From Paraburkholderia sp. SOS3 (GTDB lineage: Bacteria; Pseudomonadota; Gammaproteobacteria; Burkholderiales; Burkholderiaceae): a stretch of DNA of 64,000 nt. Positions 27,645 through 37,485 of the stretch are shown here, in pieces; positions within the stretch are counted from its first letter, which is position 1; each line of letters begins with the position of its first letter. The notes under the pieces were generated by a model. That model saw only the letters and a program-made list of their open reading frames with translations. It did not search any database and was not told the DNA's origin. The translations under genes were made by a program, and so were the position numbers. The DNA is taken from assembly GCF_001922345.1 (NCBI RefSeq), contig NZ_CP018811.1, positions 186,001 to 250,000 of the forward strand. Reading direction: 5' to 3'.

Positions 27645-30600
27645 GCAATATCTCCGGCCAGTTCTACCCCATCGACACGCTTCGCAAAGAGCGTATCGAG
27701 CTGTTCGATCAACTCGCGCGGCGGCCGATCGACGAACACACCCTGGCTCTCGGCATGGCTGCCGCGCAAAAACAGATACACGGCGCCTCCGACATGCCGG
27801 TCATAGTCGTAATCGGGCAGACGCGCCTTCAACAAGCGATGCAGTGCGAACAGATACAACACGTACTGCAGCTCATAACGCGAATGCAGGATCTGCGCGC
27901 GCATTTTCGCGATCGTGTACGCCGCGTCGTCGGGTCCGAGCCAGTTCGACTTATAGTCCGCGACATAGAAGCGGCCTTCATGTTCGAAGACAAGGTCGAT
28001 AAAGCCCTTGAGCATCCCGTTCAGTTCCGCGGGTTCGAGCGCGGGGCGCACGGCGCCATCGAGCGTCATATCGCAGACCAGCCGATCGAGCGCCTGCGCA
28101 TCGACGTCATGCGTGGCGACCCAAAACTCCATTTCGGGCACATACGTCGCCAATGCGGACAGCGTAACCGGAGTAACAACCGCCTTCGCCGACGACATCG
28201 GAATCGAAGGAATCCGCAGCGGCTCTTTCAGCAGCTTCAACAGCCATTCGGTAAGCGGATCTATCCAGCGAGCCCAACCACGCACGTTGCAGCGGCGCGC
28301 AACGGTATCCCGCACCGCGTCACGGTTCTCGATGACCTCGGCAAAGCCTTCAGTCGCCGCCCACTCCATCAATTCGTGGATGAACGTGCCGGCATCCGCG
28401 CCTCGCGGAAGCCCGTGCAGCGAGGAGTCGACCTGCACGTCCGCATAGCCGCTCGCCCGATCGGCCCGCTGCCACGCCGCGGCATCGGCGAAGTCGCCCG
28501 GCGGTTCGGCGCCCGCGAGTTCCTGATACACATCCTGGCCACGCGTATCCGGCGCCGGGTGCTCTTCACCGGTGCCGGTCGCTGTGAGCGGACCTGGCGC
28601 GGCCTCATGCGCGAAAGCGCCGCCGATCACGCCATCGACCTTGCGCAAGCTCGAGTAGCTCGCAATCCACCAGTGCTCGCGCACGGCACGCGACAGGGTC
28701 CGCGCCGCACCGCGCCCGGTCTGCGAGTCGCGCGACGTGAAAAGTTCGGCGCCCGCAACCGGCGCCTCGGCCACACGGATGTCCGCATGTTCCAGACGCA
28801 GTCGCTCGAGCAACTGACCGAGCTCATCCGGTACGATCGCCTTGCCGCCCGAAAGCAGATATCCGAGCGCGCTCGACTCGATTCCGGCGATCGGCGCGAC
28901 TCCCACCCACGTCGCGTAGCGCGCACGCGTGAGCGCCACGTAAAGCTTGCGCAAATCCTCACCGAGCCGCTCGCGATCGACTTGCGGCAAGACGGACACA
29001 TCATCGAGCGTCACATGGAGCCGGCCCTCGTCGTCGTGCCACTTGAGCGGCATATCCGTCGCCTTGGCCGGCCGATAATTGCCCGCGAACGGCAAAAACA
29101 CGAGCGGATATTCGAGCCCCTTCGACTTGTGAATCGTCACGACTTGCACGAGACCCGCATCGCTTTCAAGCCGAATCTGCTTCGCATCGCCACCGGCACC
29201 GGCACCGGCCTGATCCGTAAGCTCTTCGTCGACGTAGCGAATCAGCGCATGCTCTCCATCGAGTTGCGTGCTCGCCTGTTGCAACAACTCGGCCAGATGC
29301 AGCAGATTTGTCAGCACGCGTTCGCCATTCACGGGCGCGCCCGCCGTTCGCCCGATCAGCCGCTGCGGCACCTGAAAATCGTGCAGCAGTTGACGCAGCA
29401 TCGGCAGCACGCCTTTCGTGCGCCAACTGTCGCGATACCCGCGGAATTGCATCACGCGCGTTTCCCACGCGATTTCGTCGTGCGTGAGCGCATCGAGTTC
29501 GGCGAAATCGAGTCCGAGCGTCGCGGTTGCGAGCGCGGCACGCACGAGACGTCCGTCGTCGGGCTCGGCGCATGCCGCGAGCCAATGACGCAACTCGACG
29601 GCCTGCTCGGTTTGAAACACCGAATCGCGGTCGGACAGATATACGCTTCGCACGCCACGTTCCGCAAGCGCCGAACGAATCGCGCGCGCTTCTTCGCCGT
29701 TGTTGACGAGCACCGCCATATGCGCCGGTTGCAGCGGCTTGATGGGTGATGTGCCGGCGTCGACAAAGCCTGCTTTTTTCGCCTGCCCCAGGTTCAGCAA
29801 ACGCACCATCTCCGACGCGCAACTCGCGGCCATGCCGCGCATGTACGCATCTTTCGAAAGCGATACGCCGCTCTCGACCGGTGGCATCCACCACGCCGTC
29901 AGCGCCGCGGGCGCTTCATCGTCCGCGATCTGCAACGCGTCGCGGCGACCTGCCGCCTCGGCGGCAACGAACGGCAGCTGATTTTCTCCCGAACCCAGAT
30001 CGCGAAACAGAAAAGCGCCTGGACCGTCCGGGCGTTCCTCGGCCGCTTCAAAGCAGCGGTTCACTGCGCCCACCATGGCACGCGTCGACCGGAAGTTTCT
30101 CTTCAGCGTAAAAAGCCGCCCCGCGCAGGCGCGGCGCGCCTCGAGATACGTGTAGATATCGGCACCGCGAAACGCATAGATCGCCTGCTTCGGATCGCCG
30201 ATCAGGATGATCGCCGTATCCGCATCGTTGCTTTCGATTCGATAGACGCGATCGAAGATCTCGTACTGCACTGGGTCCGTGTCCTGGAACTCGTCGATCA
30301 GCGCGACCGGATACTGCTTGCGGATGATGTCGGCGAGACGCTCGCCGTTCGGCGAGCGCAGTGCAGCGCGAAGACGCGTCAGCAGGTCGTCGAAGCCCAT
30401 CTGCGAACGCTTCTTTTCTTCGGCGGCAAAACGCTGCGAGACCCAGTGCGCGGCGTGGCACAGCAAGTCGTAGTACGCGGTCGGCTGTGCGGCGAGCGCG
30501 TCGCGCAGCGTTTCCATCGCGTCCAATGCGGGGTGAGCGGGCGGATCGTCATCCTTCCAGATTTCCGCGAGTCCCGCGCGCGTGAGGCGTGTCCAAACCG

Positions 30601-31534
30601 CGGCCTTGTCGTCGAACGCGGGTCGGGCCATCAGCGGATCGGCCGCCCATGCGCGCAGCTTTTCGAGCCACGTCTGACAGTTCGCGCGATTGAGCTTCTG
30701 CGCGTTGAACTGCTTTTTGTCGCGCGCTTCATCGAGAATCGTTTGCAGCTCGTCGCACCATGACGTCCAGTTTTCTTTCAGGCGAGCGAGGTGCGCGCGT
30801 TGCTTTTCGCGTGCGTCCGTCAGCGTCGATTCGGGAGCTTCAGCGTGCGGCAGCAGATCGGCATGAGCGAGCAATCTGCTTACGACGCGCTGCAAATCGG
30901 GCGGGCTCGCGAACCATTGACGCACATCGTGCGCCGACTGCGCATCGAGGGGCGTCAGAAAGGTTCGCCAATAGTCGCGCACGACTTCGGCTTGCAGCGT
31001 GCTTTGATCGGTCTCGAGCGTTTGCGAAAACAGGCTGTCGCTATCGAAAGCGTGTTCGCTGAGCATGCGGTTGCACCAGCCGTGGATGGTCGACACGGCT
31101 GCTTCGTCCATCCATTCAGCCGCCAGTTGCAGACGGCGTGCGCATCCAGCCCAGTGCTCGGGCGCATATTCGGCGCGCAAGTCATGCAGCAAGTCGTCGC
31201 CCGGCGGACGGGCGGTCGCCTCGACCTCATCCGGGTCCGCACGAAAATATCCGGCTGCGTCGACGAGCCGCGCGCGAATCCGCTCGCGAAGCTCCTTCGT
31301 CGCCGCATCGGTAAACGTGACGACGAGAATCTCGGGCGGCGTCAGTGCACGAGGAGCGGCTTCATCGCCGCCGCTGTGTCCGAGCACCAGACGCACATAC
31401 AGCATCGCGATCGTGAATGTCTTACCCGTACCGGCGCTTGCTTCGATCAGACTGCTGCCGCGCAACGGAAAGCGCAGCGGATCGAGTGCGGTAACCGCTG
31501 CGGATGATGTGGTTACGTGCGTGTGTGCGCTCAT
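27641..31534 (-). CDS. recB: Exodeoxyribonuclease V beta subunit RecB
   Basis: RecB provides the 3'-5' helicase and the only nuclease domain of RecBCD. The 1297-residue protein has Walker A ASAGTGKT (32-39), motif II LIDEFQDTDPVQYEIF, the motif TIHKSKGLEYPLVFLP and a C-terminal nuclease centre with GFIDLVFEHEGRFYVADYKS, including the catalytic Asp and Asp-Tyr-Lys. The reading frame is open upstream to 32626 inside recC, but ATG 31534 overlaps the recC stop (ATGA) and gives a family-like N-terminus. Confidence 0.96.
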   Translation of the reverse strand: MSAHTHVTTSSAAVTALDPLRFPLRGSSLIEASAGTGKTFTIAMLYVRLVLGHSGGDEAAPRALTPPEILVVTFTDAATKELRERIRARLVDAAGYFRADPDEVEATARPPGDDLLHDLRAEYAPEHWAGCARRLQLAAEWMDEAAVSTIHGWCNRMLSEHAFDSDSLFSQTLETDQSTLQAEVVRDYWRTFLTPLDAQSAHDVRQWFASPPDLQRVVSRLLAHADLLPHAEAPESTLTDAREKQRAHLARLKENWTSWCDELQTILDEARDKKQFNAQKLNRANCQTWLEKLRAWAADPLMARPAFDDKAAVWTRLTRAGLAEIWKDDDPPAHPALDAMETLRDALAAQPTAYYDLLCHAAHWVSQRFAAEEKKRSQMGFDDLLTRLRAALRSPNGERLADIIRKQYPVALIDEFQDTDPVQYEIFDRVYRIESNDADTAIILIGDPKQAIYAFRGADIYTYLEARRACAGRLFTLKRNFRSTRAMVGAVNRCFEAAEERPDGPGAFLFRDLGSGENQLPFVAAEAAGRRDALQIADDEAPAALTAWWMPPVESGVSLSKDAYMRGMAASCASEMVRLLNLGQAKKAGFVDAGTSPIKPLQPAHMAVLVNNGEEARAIRSALAERGVRSVYLSDRDSVFQTEQAVELRHWLAACAEPDDGRLVRAALATATLGLDFAELDALTHDEIAWETRVMQFRGYRDSWRTKGVLPMLRQLLHDFQVPQRLIGRTAGAPVNGERVLTNLLHLAELLQQASTQLDGEHALIRYVDEELTDQAGAGAGGDAKQIRLESDAGLVQVVTIHKSKGLEYPLVFLPFAGNYRPAKATDMPLKWHDDEGRLHVTLDDVSVLPQVDRERLGEDLRKLYVALTRARYATWVGVAPIAGIESSALGYLLSGGKAIVPDELGQLLERLRLEHADIRVAEAPVAGAELFTSRDSQTGRGAARTLSRAVREHWWIASYSSLRKVDGVIGGAFAHEAAPGPLTATGTGEEHPAPDTRGQDVYQELAGAEPPGDFADAAAWQRADRASGYADVQVDSSLHGLPRGADAGTFIHELMEWAATEGFAEVIENRDAVRDTVARRCNVRGWARWIDPLTEWLLKLLKEPLRIPSIPMSSAKAVVTPVTLSALATYVPEMEFWVATHDVDAQALDRLVCDMTLDGAVRPALEPAELNGMLKGFIDLVFEHEGRFYVADYKSNWLGPDDAAYTIAKMRAQILHSRYELQYVLYLFALHRLLKARLPDYDYDRHVGGAVYLFLRGSHAESQGVFVDRPPRELIEQLDTLFAKRVDGVELAGDIA

Positions 31535-34500
31535 TGCGCGTCTCCATCGCCATTTGCGCTGGCTTTTTGCCTCGTCGACGACGGGATCGCAAGATGCAGC
31601 GGCAGCAGCAGTTCGATCGCGAGCCGCTCGAAATCGCCGCTTCCGGCGAGCGCATCGAAGTCCGGATACACGCGCCGCAAATAGGCGTTCATATCGCGCT
31701 CGCCCGGTTGCCACGACGTGCCGTCGTAGGCGGCGCGAGCCGCATCGCGTGCCGGCGTTCGATCGGCCGGTGCGTCGGGCGACCATTTTCCGAGCCATGC
31801 AAACGCCGCATTGACTGCGAGCGGCAGCGGCCGGCGCATGCCTTCGTCCCACGCGCGCAGCAGTGCGCTCAGATGGGCGCGGGCTTTTTCTTCCGTCAAA
31901 GGCGCGAGTTCGACGCTGCCGATCTTGCTGACTACGACCGTCGTCAACGGCCCGACCGCAGCGTGTGCAGCCAGGTGCGCGACCCAATGCGCAATGAGCC
32001 TGTCGCGGCGATACTTGTTGTCCTTGATCAGCGTGCTTGCCTCGAGAATCACGCGGCCATGCTTGCCGTCCGCGTTCGCGCGAATATTGCCGGTCCAGTC
32101 GTCGATCGAACGTGCGCGCCCATCGATCATCTCTTCGACAAGCAGCTCGTGTTGCTGCTCGTCGAGCATCTGCGGCCAGCGCGCGAGCGCGATCCGGTAG
32201 CGCTCGAAGAGATCGGGCAGCGGCTCCATCAATTCGTCGCCGAGCAGTTCGCCGAAGCCGCCGGTCGCCAGGTCGCCGCTGCGATGCATGCGCGCAAGGC
32301 GGGCTTGCGCGGCGGGCAGCAAATCGTCGTCGCCGCGCTCGAGCGCGGCGATCTGCGCGCGAATCAGTTCGTTTTGCAGTTGCCAGGAGCGGAGGCCGTC
32401 GAGGTCGAACGGTTCGTCGTTTTCGCTTGCCATCACGTCGGTTTCGAACGCGACGCGCAGGCGTTGGCGGAAGAAGGACTTGACGGGATCTCGCAAGAAG
32501 TCGGCGAGCTCGCGTATCGATAGCGGTTCGTCGCGCTCGAGCGGCGGCAGCAGCGTGTCCGAAGCCTCGGCAGCATGCTTCGTTGCATCCGCAACGATCG
32601 GCATTACCGTCGACGCTGCGCGCCATTCGCCGGCGAACGTGAACAGCTTCGATGTTGCGCGCGGATCGGGATCGGCCGGAAAGTAATCGGCGCTGAAGGG
32701 CTGGAGCCGGTGAACGATCGTCAGTTCGTTGCCCAGTGCGTGCGGGTCGCCGCTTTCGTCTCCGGCAAGACGCCAGCCTGCCGATAGATGTTCGAGCAGC
32801 TGCCCGACCAGCACCGACGGTGGTCGCGGCGTGTTATCGGTCACGCTGCGCCCGACCCACGACACATGCAGATGCTCGCGCGCCGACAATAGCGCTTCGA
32901 GAAACAGATAGCGGTCGTCCTCGCGACGCGACCGGTCGCCGGGCCGGTAGTTTTGCCGCATCAGGTCGAAGTCGAGCGGCGTACGCGTGCGCGGATAGTC
33001 GCCGTCGTTCATGCCGAGCAGACAGACGCGGCGAAACGGAATCGCGCGCATCGGCATCAGCGTCGCGAACGTGACGGCGCCGGCGAAGAAGCGCTGCGAC
33101 AGGCTGCCTTCTTCGAGTTGCGCGAGCCAGTGGTCCGCCACGATCGACAGCGGCAGTTCGCCCGTTAGCGCCGCATCGACGCATGCATCGCGCCATGCTT
33201 CGAGCGCGGCGTCGAGACGCCCGAGCGTGTACGCGTCGTCACTGTCGACGGGGGCGAAGAATGCGTTCTTGAGGTCGCGCAACCGCTCGCACCAGGCGTC
33301 GACGGTGGCGGGCTCGCGCAAGGTCTTCCATGTGTGTTCCAGCGCATCGATCAGATGCGTCAACGGCCCGAGCAGCGCTGCGTCGAGGCCGCCGATTTCG
33401 GCGTACGGCTCGATATCGCGCCATGCGTCTGATTTATCGCCGACCGCATAACCTAGCATCATGCGGCGCAAGCCAAAAGCCCACGTATTCGGCGCGTCGC
33501 GGCCGCCGGCCTTCGGCAAGTCGAGACTTGCGCGCTGTTCGCCGTGCAGTCCCCAGCGAATATTCGCGCCGCCGATCCAGTTGTGCAGCTTCGAGAGATC
33601 GCCTTCGGCGATGTCGAAGCGCGCGCGCAACGCGGGCACTTCGAGCAGATCGAGCACGTCGCTGACGGTCACGCGCGATTGCGGCAGCGCGAGCAGCGTC
33701 TCGAGCGCGCCGAGCAGCGGATCGAAATCGCGTTGCCCACGGTCCGCGACGCTAAACGGAATAAAGCGCGGATCTTCCTTGTCGAGCAGGCCGAATACGG
33801 CCTGGATATGCGGCGCGTACGCTTCGATGTCGGGCACCATCACGATCACGTCGCGCGGGCGCAGCGAAGGATCGTCAGCGAACGCGGCGAGCAACTGGTC
33901 GTGCAGGATTTCGACCTCGCGCTGCGGGCTATGCGCGATATGAAAGCGGATCGAGTGGTCTTTGCGCGGATCGACTGCGTGCCATTTCGCGCGTGACTCC
34001 TTGATTGGGCGCAAGTCGCGGATATCGTCCTGCAACTGCTGCAGCATGGTCGACGTGCTTTCGGCTTCGAACAGATCGATGCGCTGGCCGATATTCGCAA
34101 AGCGCGATGAATAGGCGTCGCGCGCGGAATCGCTGTCGAATTCGTCGAGCAGGCCGATAAAGTCGCGCCCTTGCTTGCCCCAAGCGGCGAGCAAAGGATG
34201 CGCATACAGGTGCAGCTCTTCTTCATCGACAATGACAGGCGCGCCTTGGCGACGCCGCTGACGCGAGCGTTCGGCACGCAACAGGTCCTGATCGGCGACG
34301 ATATCGGCCCAGTAGTGCGCGCATGGGTTATGCACGCACATAAGCACCTGCGTGAAGCGGGCGAGCGCGGCGAGCACCTCGAGCGATTGCCGCGGCAGAC
34401 TCGAGATGCCGAACACGATAACGCGTCGCGGCAGCCCTTTGGGGCGCTCGTCGTCGCGCAACCCGGCGGCACGTTGGATGAATGCTTCGTGCACCGCTGC

Positions 34501-35175
34501 GCGGCCGGCGGTCGAAGCGTCGCTGCCTTTCTGCGCGGGCGCGTTCATGGCTACGTCATCGAGCAGCGCGCGCCAGAGCGCCGCTTGCCAGCGATGCTCG
34601 TCGGGCAGTGGCGCCTGCTTGTCGCGCGCATCGATGACCACGTCTTCGCCGGCTGCCCAACGTGCGAGCCAGTCCGCGCGATAAACCTGATACTGATCGA
34701 AGAGATCGGCGACGCGCTGTGCGAGCTGGAACCGTTTGCGCTGATCGTCGTCGTGTGCCATGAAACGCTTGAGCGGCGCGTAGTCCGGGTGATCGAGCAG
34801 TTCAGGCAGCAAGCGCGTCAGCCGCCAGACGAGGCGCGACTTATCGAATGGCGAGACAGCCGGCACCGCGTCGGCGCCGAGCACCGCGCGGTAGACCTGC
34901 CACAGGAAGCGCGCGGGCAGCGAAAGGTCGAGCGCGGCGGAAATGCCGCAACCGCCATCGACGGAATCGGCTGCGAACGCGAGCTTCAGCCATTGCGCAA
35001 TGCCGTTGCTCTGCACGAGGATCACCTCGTTTTCGAGTGGCGCGAGCGGGTATTGCCTGATCCATTCGATCATCAGATCGCGCAGGCGCTCGGGCTGATT
35101 GCCGTGCACGAGCATCAGCCCGGCGGGTAGCGGTTGGGGTGTCAAGCTCAAACGAAGCTCCATCGAGGATGGCAT
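31531..35175 (-). CDS. recC: Exodeoxyribonuclease V gamma subunit RecC
   Basis: RecC holds the complex together and recognises Chi. The protein has about 1214 residues. The early segment MLVHGNQPERLRDLMIEWI, then NEVILVQSNGIAQWLKLAFA, and later VCLLGMNDGDYPR and RRREDDRYLFLEALLSARE are typical of RecC. The start is uncertain: ATG 35175 (MPSSMELRLSL), ATG 35163 and a TTG at 35274 are possible, and none has a strong ribosome-binding site. The stop overlaps the recB ATG. It heads the recC-recB-recD operon. Confidence 0.94.
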   Translation of the reverse strand: MPSSMELRLSLTPQPLPAGLMLVHGNQPERLRDLMIEWIRQYPLAPLENEVILVQSNGIAQWLKLAFAADSVDGGCGISAALDLSLPARFLWQVYRAVLGADAVPAVSPFDKSRLVWRLTRLLPELLDHPDYAPLKRFMAHDDDQRKRFQLAQRVADLFDQYQVYRADWLARWAAGEDVVIDARDKQAPLPDEHRWQAALWRALLDDVAMNAPAQKGSDASTAGRAAVHEAFIQRAAGLRDDERPKGLPRRVIVFGISSLPRQSLEVLAALARFTQVLMCVHNPCAHYWADIVADQDLLRAERSRQRRRQGAPVIVDEEELHLYAHPLLAAWGKQGRDFIGLLDEFDSDSARDAYSSRFANIGQRIDLFEAESTSTMLQQLQDDIRDLRPIKESRAKWHAVDPRKDHSIRFHIAHSPQREVEILHDQLLAAFADDPSLRPRDVIVMVPDIEAYAPHIQAVFGLLDKEDPRFIPFSVADRGQRDFDPLLGALETLLALPQSRVTVSDVLDLLEVPALRARFDIAEGDLSKLHNWIGGANIRWGLHGEQRASLDLPKAGGRDAPNTWAFGLRRMMLGYAVGDKSDAWRDIEPYAEIGGLDAALLGPLTHLIDALEHTWKTLREPATVDAWCERLRDLKNAFFAPVDSDDAYTLGRLDAALEAWRDACVDAALTGELPLSIVADHWLAQLEEGSLSQRFFAGAVTFATLMPMRAIPFRRVCLLGMNDGDYPRTRTPLDFDLMRQNYRPGDRSRREDDRYLFLEALLSAREHLHVSWVGRSVTDNTPRPPSVLVGQLLEHLSAGWRLAGDESGDPHALGNELTIVHRLQPFSADYFPADPDPRATSKLFTFAGEWRAASTVMPIVADATKHAAEASDTLLPPLERDEPLSIRELADFLRDPVKSFFRQRLRVAFETDVMASENDEPFDLDGLRSWQLQNELIRAQIAALERGDDDLLPAAQARLARMHRSGDLATGGFGELLGDELMEPLPDLFERYRIALARWPQMLDEQQHELLVEEMIDGRARSIDDWTGNIRANADGKHGRVILEASTLIKDNKYRRDRLIAHWVAHLAAHAAVGPLTTVVVSKIGSVELAPLTEEKARAHLSALLRAWDEGMRRPLPLAVNAAFAWLGKWSPDAPADRTPARDAARAAYDGTSWQPGERDMNAYLRRVYPDFDALAGSGDFERLAIELLLPLHLAIPSSTRQKASANGDGDAQ

Positions 35176-35402
35176 GTACTCGGTTGTCGCGAATGCAGTT
35201 GGCGAAAGGGAAAGGGGCTGTCGCGCATTTTGGGGTGGAAGGGGGACAGGGGCGTCCCGATGCTGATTGCTCAATGATACAAGGACCCATTGATGGCACC
35301 ACCGCCGCCTACCCTGTCAATTTCTTCCAATCCTTCGGGCGGCGCCTGCGCGAGCATATCGCTCTGTCGCATCTGAACGAGCAGCACCAAGGAATTCACT
35401 GC

Positions 35403-36050
35403 ATGAGTCCCGCAACCAATGGCTTCCTACTCTCCCTTTCGCTATGCCTCGACATCGGCATCGTCAATATCGCGATGATGACGGCCGCGATGCAACGCGG
35501 CTACTGGACCGGCTTCTGGCTCGGAATGGGCTCATGTATCGGCGATCTGATCTACGCGATTCTCGCCTTGGCGGGCATGACAGCGTTATCGCAGTTTTCC
35601 GCAGTCAGATGGGGGATGTGGCTCGGCGGGACGGTCGTTCTCGTGGTCCTCGCGGTAAAAATGGGGATCAGCGCGTTCCGATCCGTTCGCTGCGCATCGC
35701 ACAGCGAACCCGAGATCAACGGCACGCATTGCCAGCAACTGTTAAAGGGGGCATTGCTGGCGCTGTCCTCGCCCTCGGCGATCGTCTGGTTTGCCGCGGT
35801 CGGTGGTGCGTTGATCGCGCAATCGGCAATGCAGGGTTGGAAATCGACCGGTCCGTTTCTCGCAGGCTTCTTTGTCGCGGGCGTCGCATGGACTTGCGCG
35901 CTATGCTTGATCGCGAGGGCGGGCGGAAAGGCTTTCGGTACCAAAGCGTTATCGTTCTGCTATCTCGCCTCAGCCACACTGTTCGTTTTTTTTGCGTGGC
36001 AAGTCGTTTCCTCGGGCTATCGCACGCTCATTCTCGGTTTGCCGGTTTGA
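35403..36050 (+). CDS. LysE family amino-acid exporter
   Basis: The 215-residue membrane protein has about six hydrophobic segments. Conserved LysE/RhtB-type positions include GFWLGMGSCIGDLIYAILAL, LGGTVVLVVLAVKMG with a short hydrophilic loop, and GALLALSSPSAIVWFAAVGG, the usual N-P-x-x-x-x-W-F region. Such proteins export amino acids or related compounds. AAGGA lies 10 bp before ATG 35403. Its 3' end overlaps by 23 bp with the convergent AraC gene, which may control it. Confidence 0.85.
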   Translation: MSPATNGFLLSLSLCLDIGIVNIAMMTAAMQRGYWTGFWLGMGSCIGDLIYAILALAGMTALSQFSAVRWGMWLGGTVVLVVLAVKMGISAFRSVRCASHSEPEINGTHCQQLLKGALLALSSPSAIVWFAAVGGALIAQSAMQGWKSTGPFLAGFFVAGVAWTCALCLIARAGGKAFGTKALSFCYLASATLFVFFAWQVVSSGYRTLILGLPV

Positions 36051-36873
36051 CGAAGCGTGCGGGTTCGGCAAACCGCAGCGGACTCACGCCGAGCACTTTC
36101 CTGAACGCGTTGATGAAGTGGCTTTGATCAAAAAAGCCCAGTTCAAACGCGACGTCTTGTACGGGGACGCCGCGACGCAATCGATTCCGGGCTTCCATCA
36201 ACCGAAGCTGCATGTGGTACTTCGCGGGCGTCATCCCCATTGCAGCTTTAAATCGGCGGATCAGTTGATACTTGTTCAGGTTCGCGACGCAAGACAGCGT
36301 GTCCAGCACGACCGGTGCGGCAAGATGCGCTTTCATGTACTCGAGCACCGGTCTCAATTCGCCAGCAAGGAGCGAGGGTCGAGCCGCATCGGCAACATGA
36401 GCGTGCCCGTCTGACATCAACAGCGCCGCTACGAGTTCAACCATCGCGGCTTCAAACCCGGCTCCGCCGTCGTCTCGTATCGCCTGAAAGGCAGCGAGAA
36501 TATGCCGATACAAGCTCGGGCAGGAAATCACTCCCTGCGCCAGGACGGGAGGCGACGACCGCGAGAGCCAACCGTTCTCGTGTCCGATTCCGACCAGTCT
36601 TTCGCAATCGATATAGATGGAAATAAACTCGGCGTCGCCCGCATCGCAATCGAAGCTCGAAGACTGCAGCGCTTGCGGGTTATAAACCGTGACCATGCGT
36701 TCGGTCACACGTAGCTTCTTGCCGTCGAGGCAGATATTTTCGCAGCCCGACAGATTTGCGCTAACAACGTATTCGGCGTGAGTGTGAAGAGGGAAGGACG
36801 CGTGAACACTGGCACGAATTCGCGCCAGCTCCACGCCGTTAGACCGATAGAACTCTTCCAGTGCAAGCGTCAT
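36028..36873 (-). CDS. AraC family transcriptional regulator
   Basis: The 281-residue protein has an N-terminal cupin (HASFPLHTHAEYVVSANLSG, with histidines typical of AraC_binding domains) and a C-terminal double helix-turn-helix (LDTLSCVANLNKYQLIRRF, VQDVAFELGFFDQSHFINAF). AraC genes of this type commonly sit next to LysE exporters. Here the two are convergent and overlap at their ends, so control of the exporter is plausible but not shown by a shared promoter. Confidence 0.9.
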   Translation of the reverse strand: MTLALEEFYRSNGVELARIRASVHASFPLHTHAEYVVSANLSGCENICLDGKKLRVTERMVTVYNPQALQSSSFDCDAGDAEFISIYIDCERLVGIGHENGWLSRSSPPVLAQGVISCPSLYRHILAAFQAIRDDGGAGFEAAMVELVAALLMSDGHAHVADAARPSLLAGELRPVLEYMKAHLAAPVVLDTLSCVANLNKYQLIRRFKAAMGMTPAKYHMQLRLMEARNRLRRGVPVQDVAFELGFFDQSHFINAFRKVLGVSPLRFAEPARFVKPANRE

Positions 36874-37485
36874 AGGTATGCGTGGGCCACGGTGTCGCCT
36901 GTGTCGACTAACGAGGATCCAAGGATACCAACGAACTTTTTTGGGACGGCTCTTTGTTCGGCTAGGGTGGCCGTGTCAGGTCAGACGAAGTCGGCGGCAT
37001 CGCGCCTCAATCACACCAAATCCTCCAAATCAATGCGTAATTCCATTTACCGTTTGGAAATGCAATTCCAATAAATCCGCTGTGAATCGCATTGATTTAA
37101 GCGGCATAACGTAAAGATTTAGAGAAATAATTTGTAACTGAACGTTGACACGCTAACGTTTGCCCAACTAATCTACCGCCATCGTAAGCTGATAGTTATC
37201 AGAGGATAAGCGCGTCAGGGTTCGCACGCGCCAATAAGCAGCATACGAGCCCACAGGCACGCAGCGCTCGCGGCGTGCTGAGCCGTCACGTCGTAGCAAT
37301 TCTTGAGTTCATCGTTTTAAAGCGTTCATATCGGTATTAAAAGCCGAGGATTGCGTGCGCCTTTTAATAGCGATTTTTCATTCACCATCTGGTGCGTGGG
37401 GAAGATCTTTTGTCAAAAATTATTCAATAACAAAAACAACCGGCCACACATTTTTAAAGCAGTTTTTTCCGGACAGGGACGAACA
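36874..37485. other. AT-rich intergenic region upstream of the M1 peptidase gene
   Basis: These 612 bp contain no supported gene. The part from about 37000 to 37480 is markedly AT-rich relative to neighbours. It includes the 14-bp near-palindrome CTGATA-GT-TATCAG (37189-37202) and runs such as AATAACAAAAACAACC just before the peptidase gene. It probably holds a long regulated promoter or leader. Confidence 0.5.
37189..37202. promoter_or_regulatory. Palindrome CTGATA-GT-TATCAG
   Basis: A 6-bp inverted repeat with a 2-bp spacer lies in the AT-rich region about 285 bp upstream of the peptidase start. It could be an operator. No regulator can be assigned. Confidence 0.35.

Noticed and set aside
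31535..32626. Upstream extension of the recB frame
   Set aside because: It lies wholly inside recC and has Arg/Ala-rich noise composition. The ATG overlapping the recC stop is the natural start.
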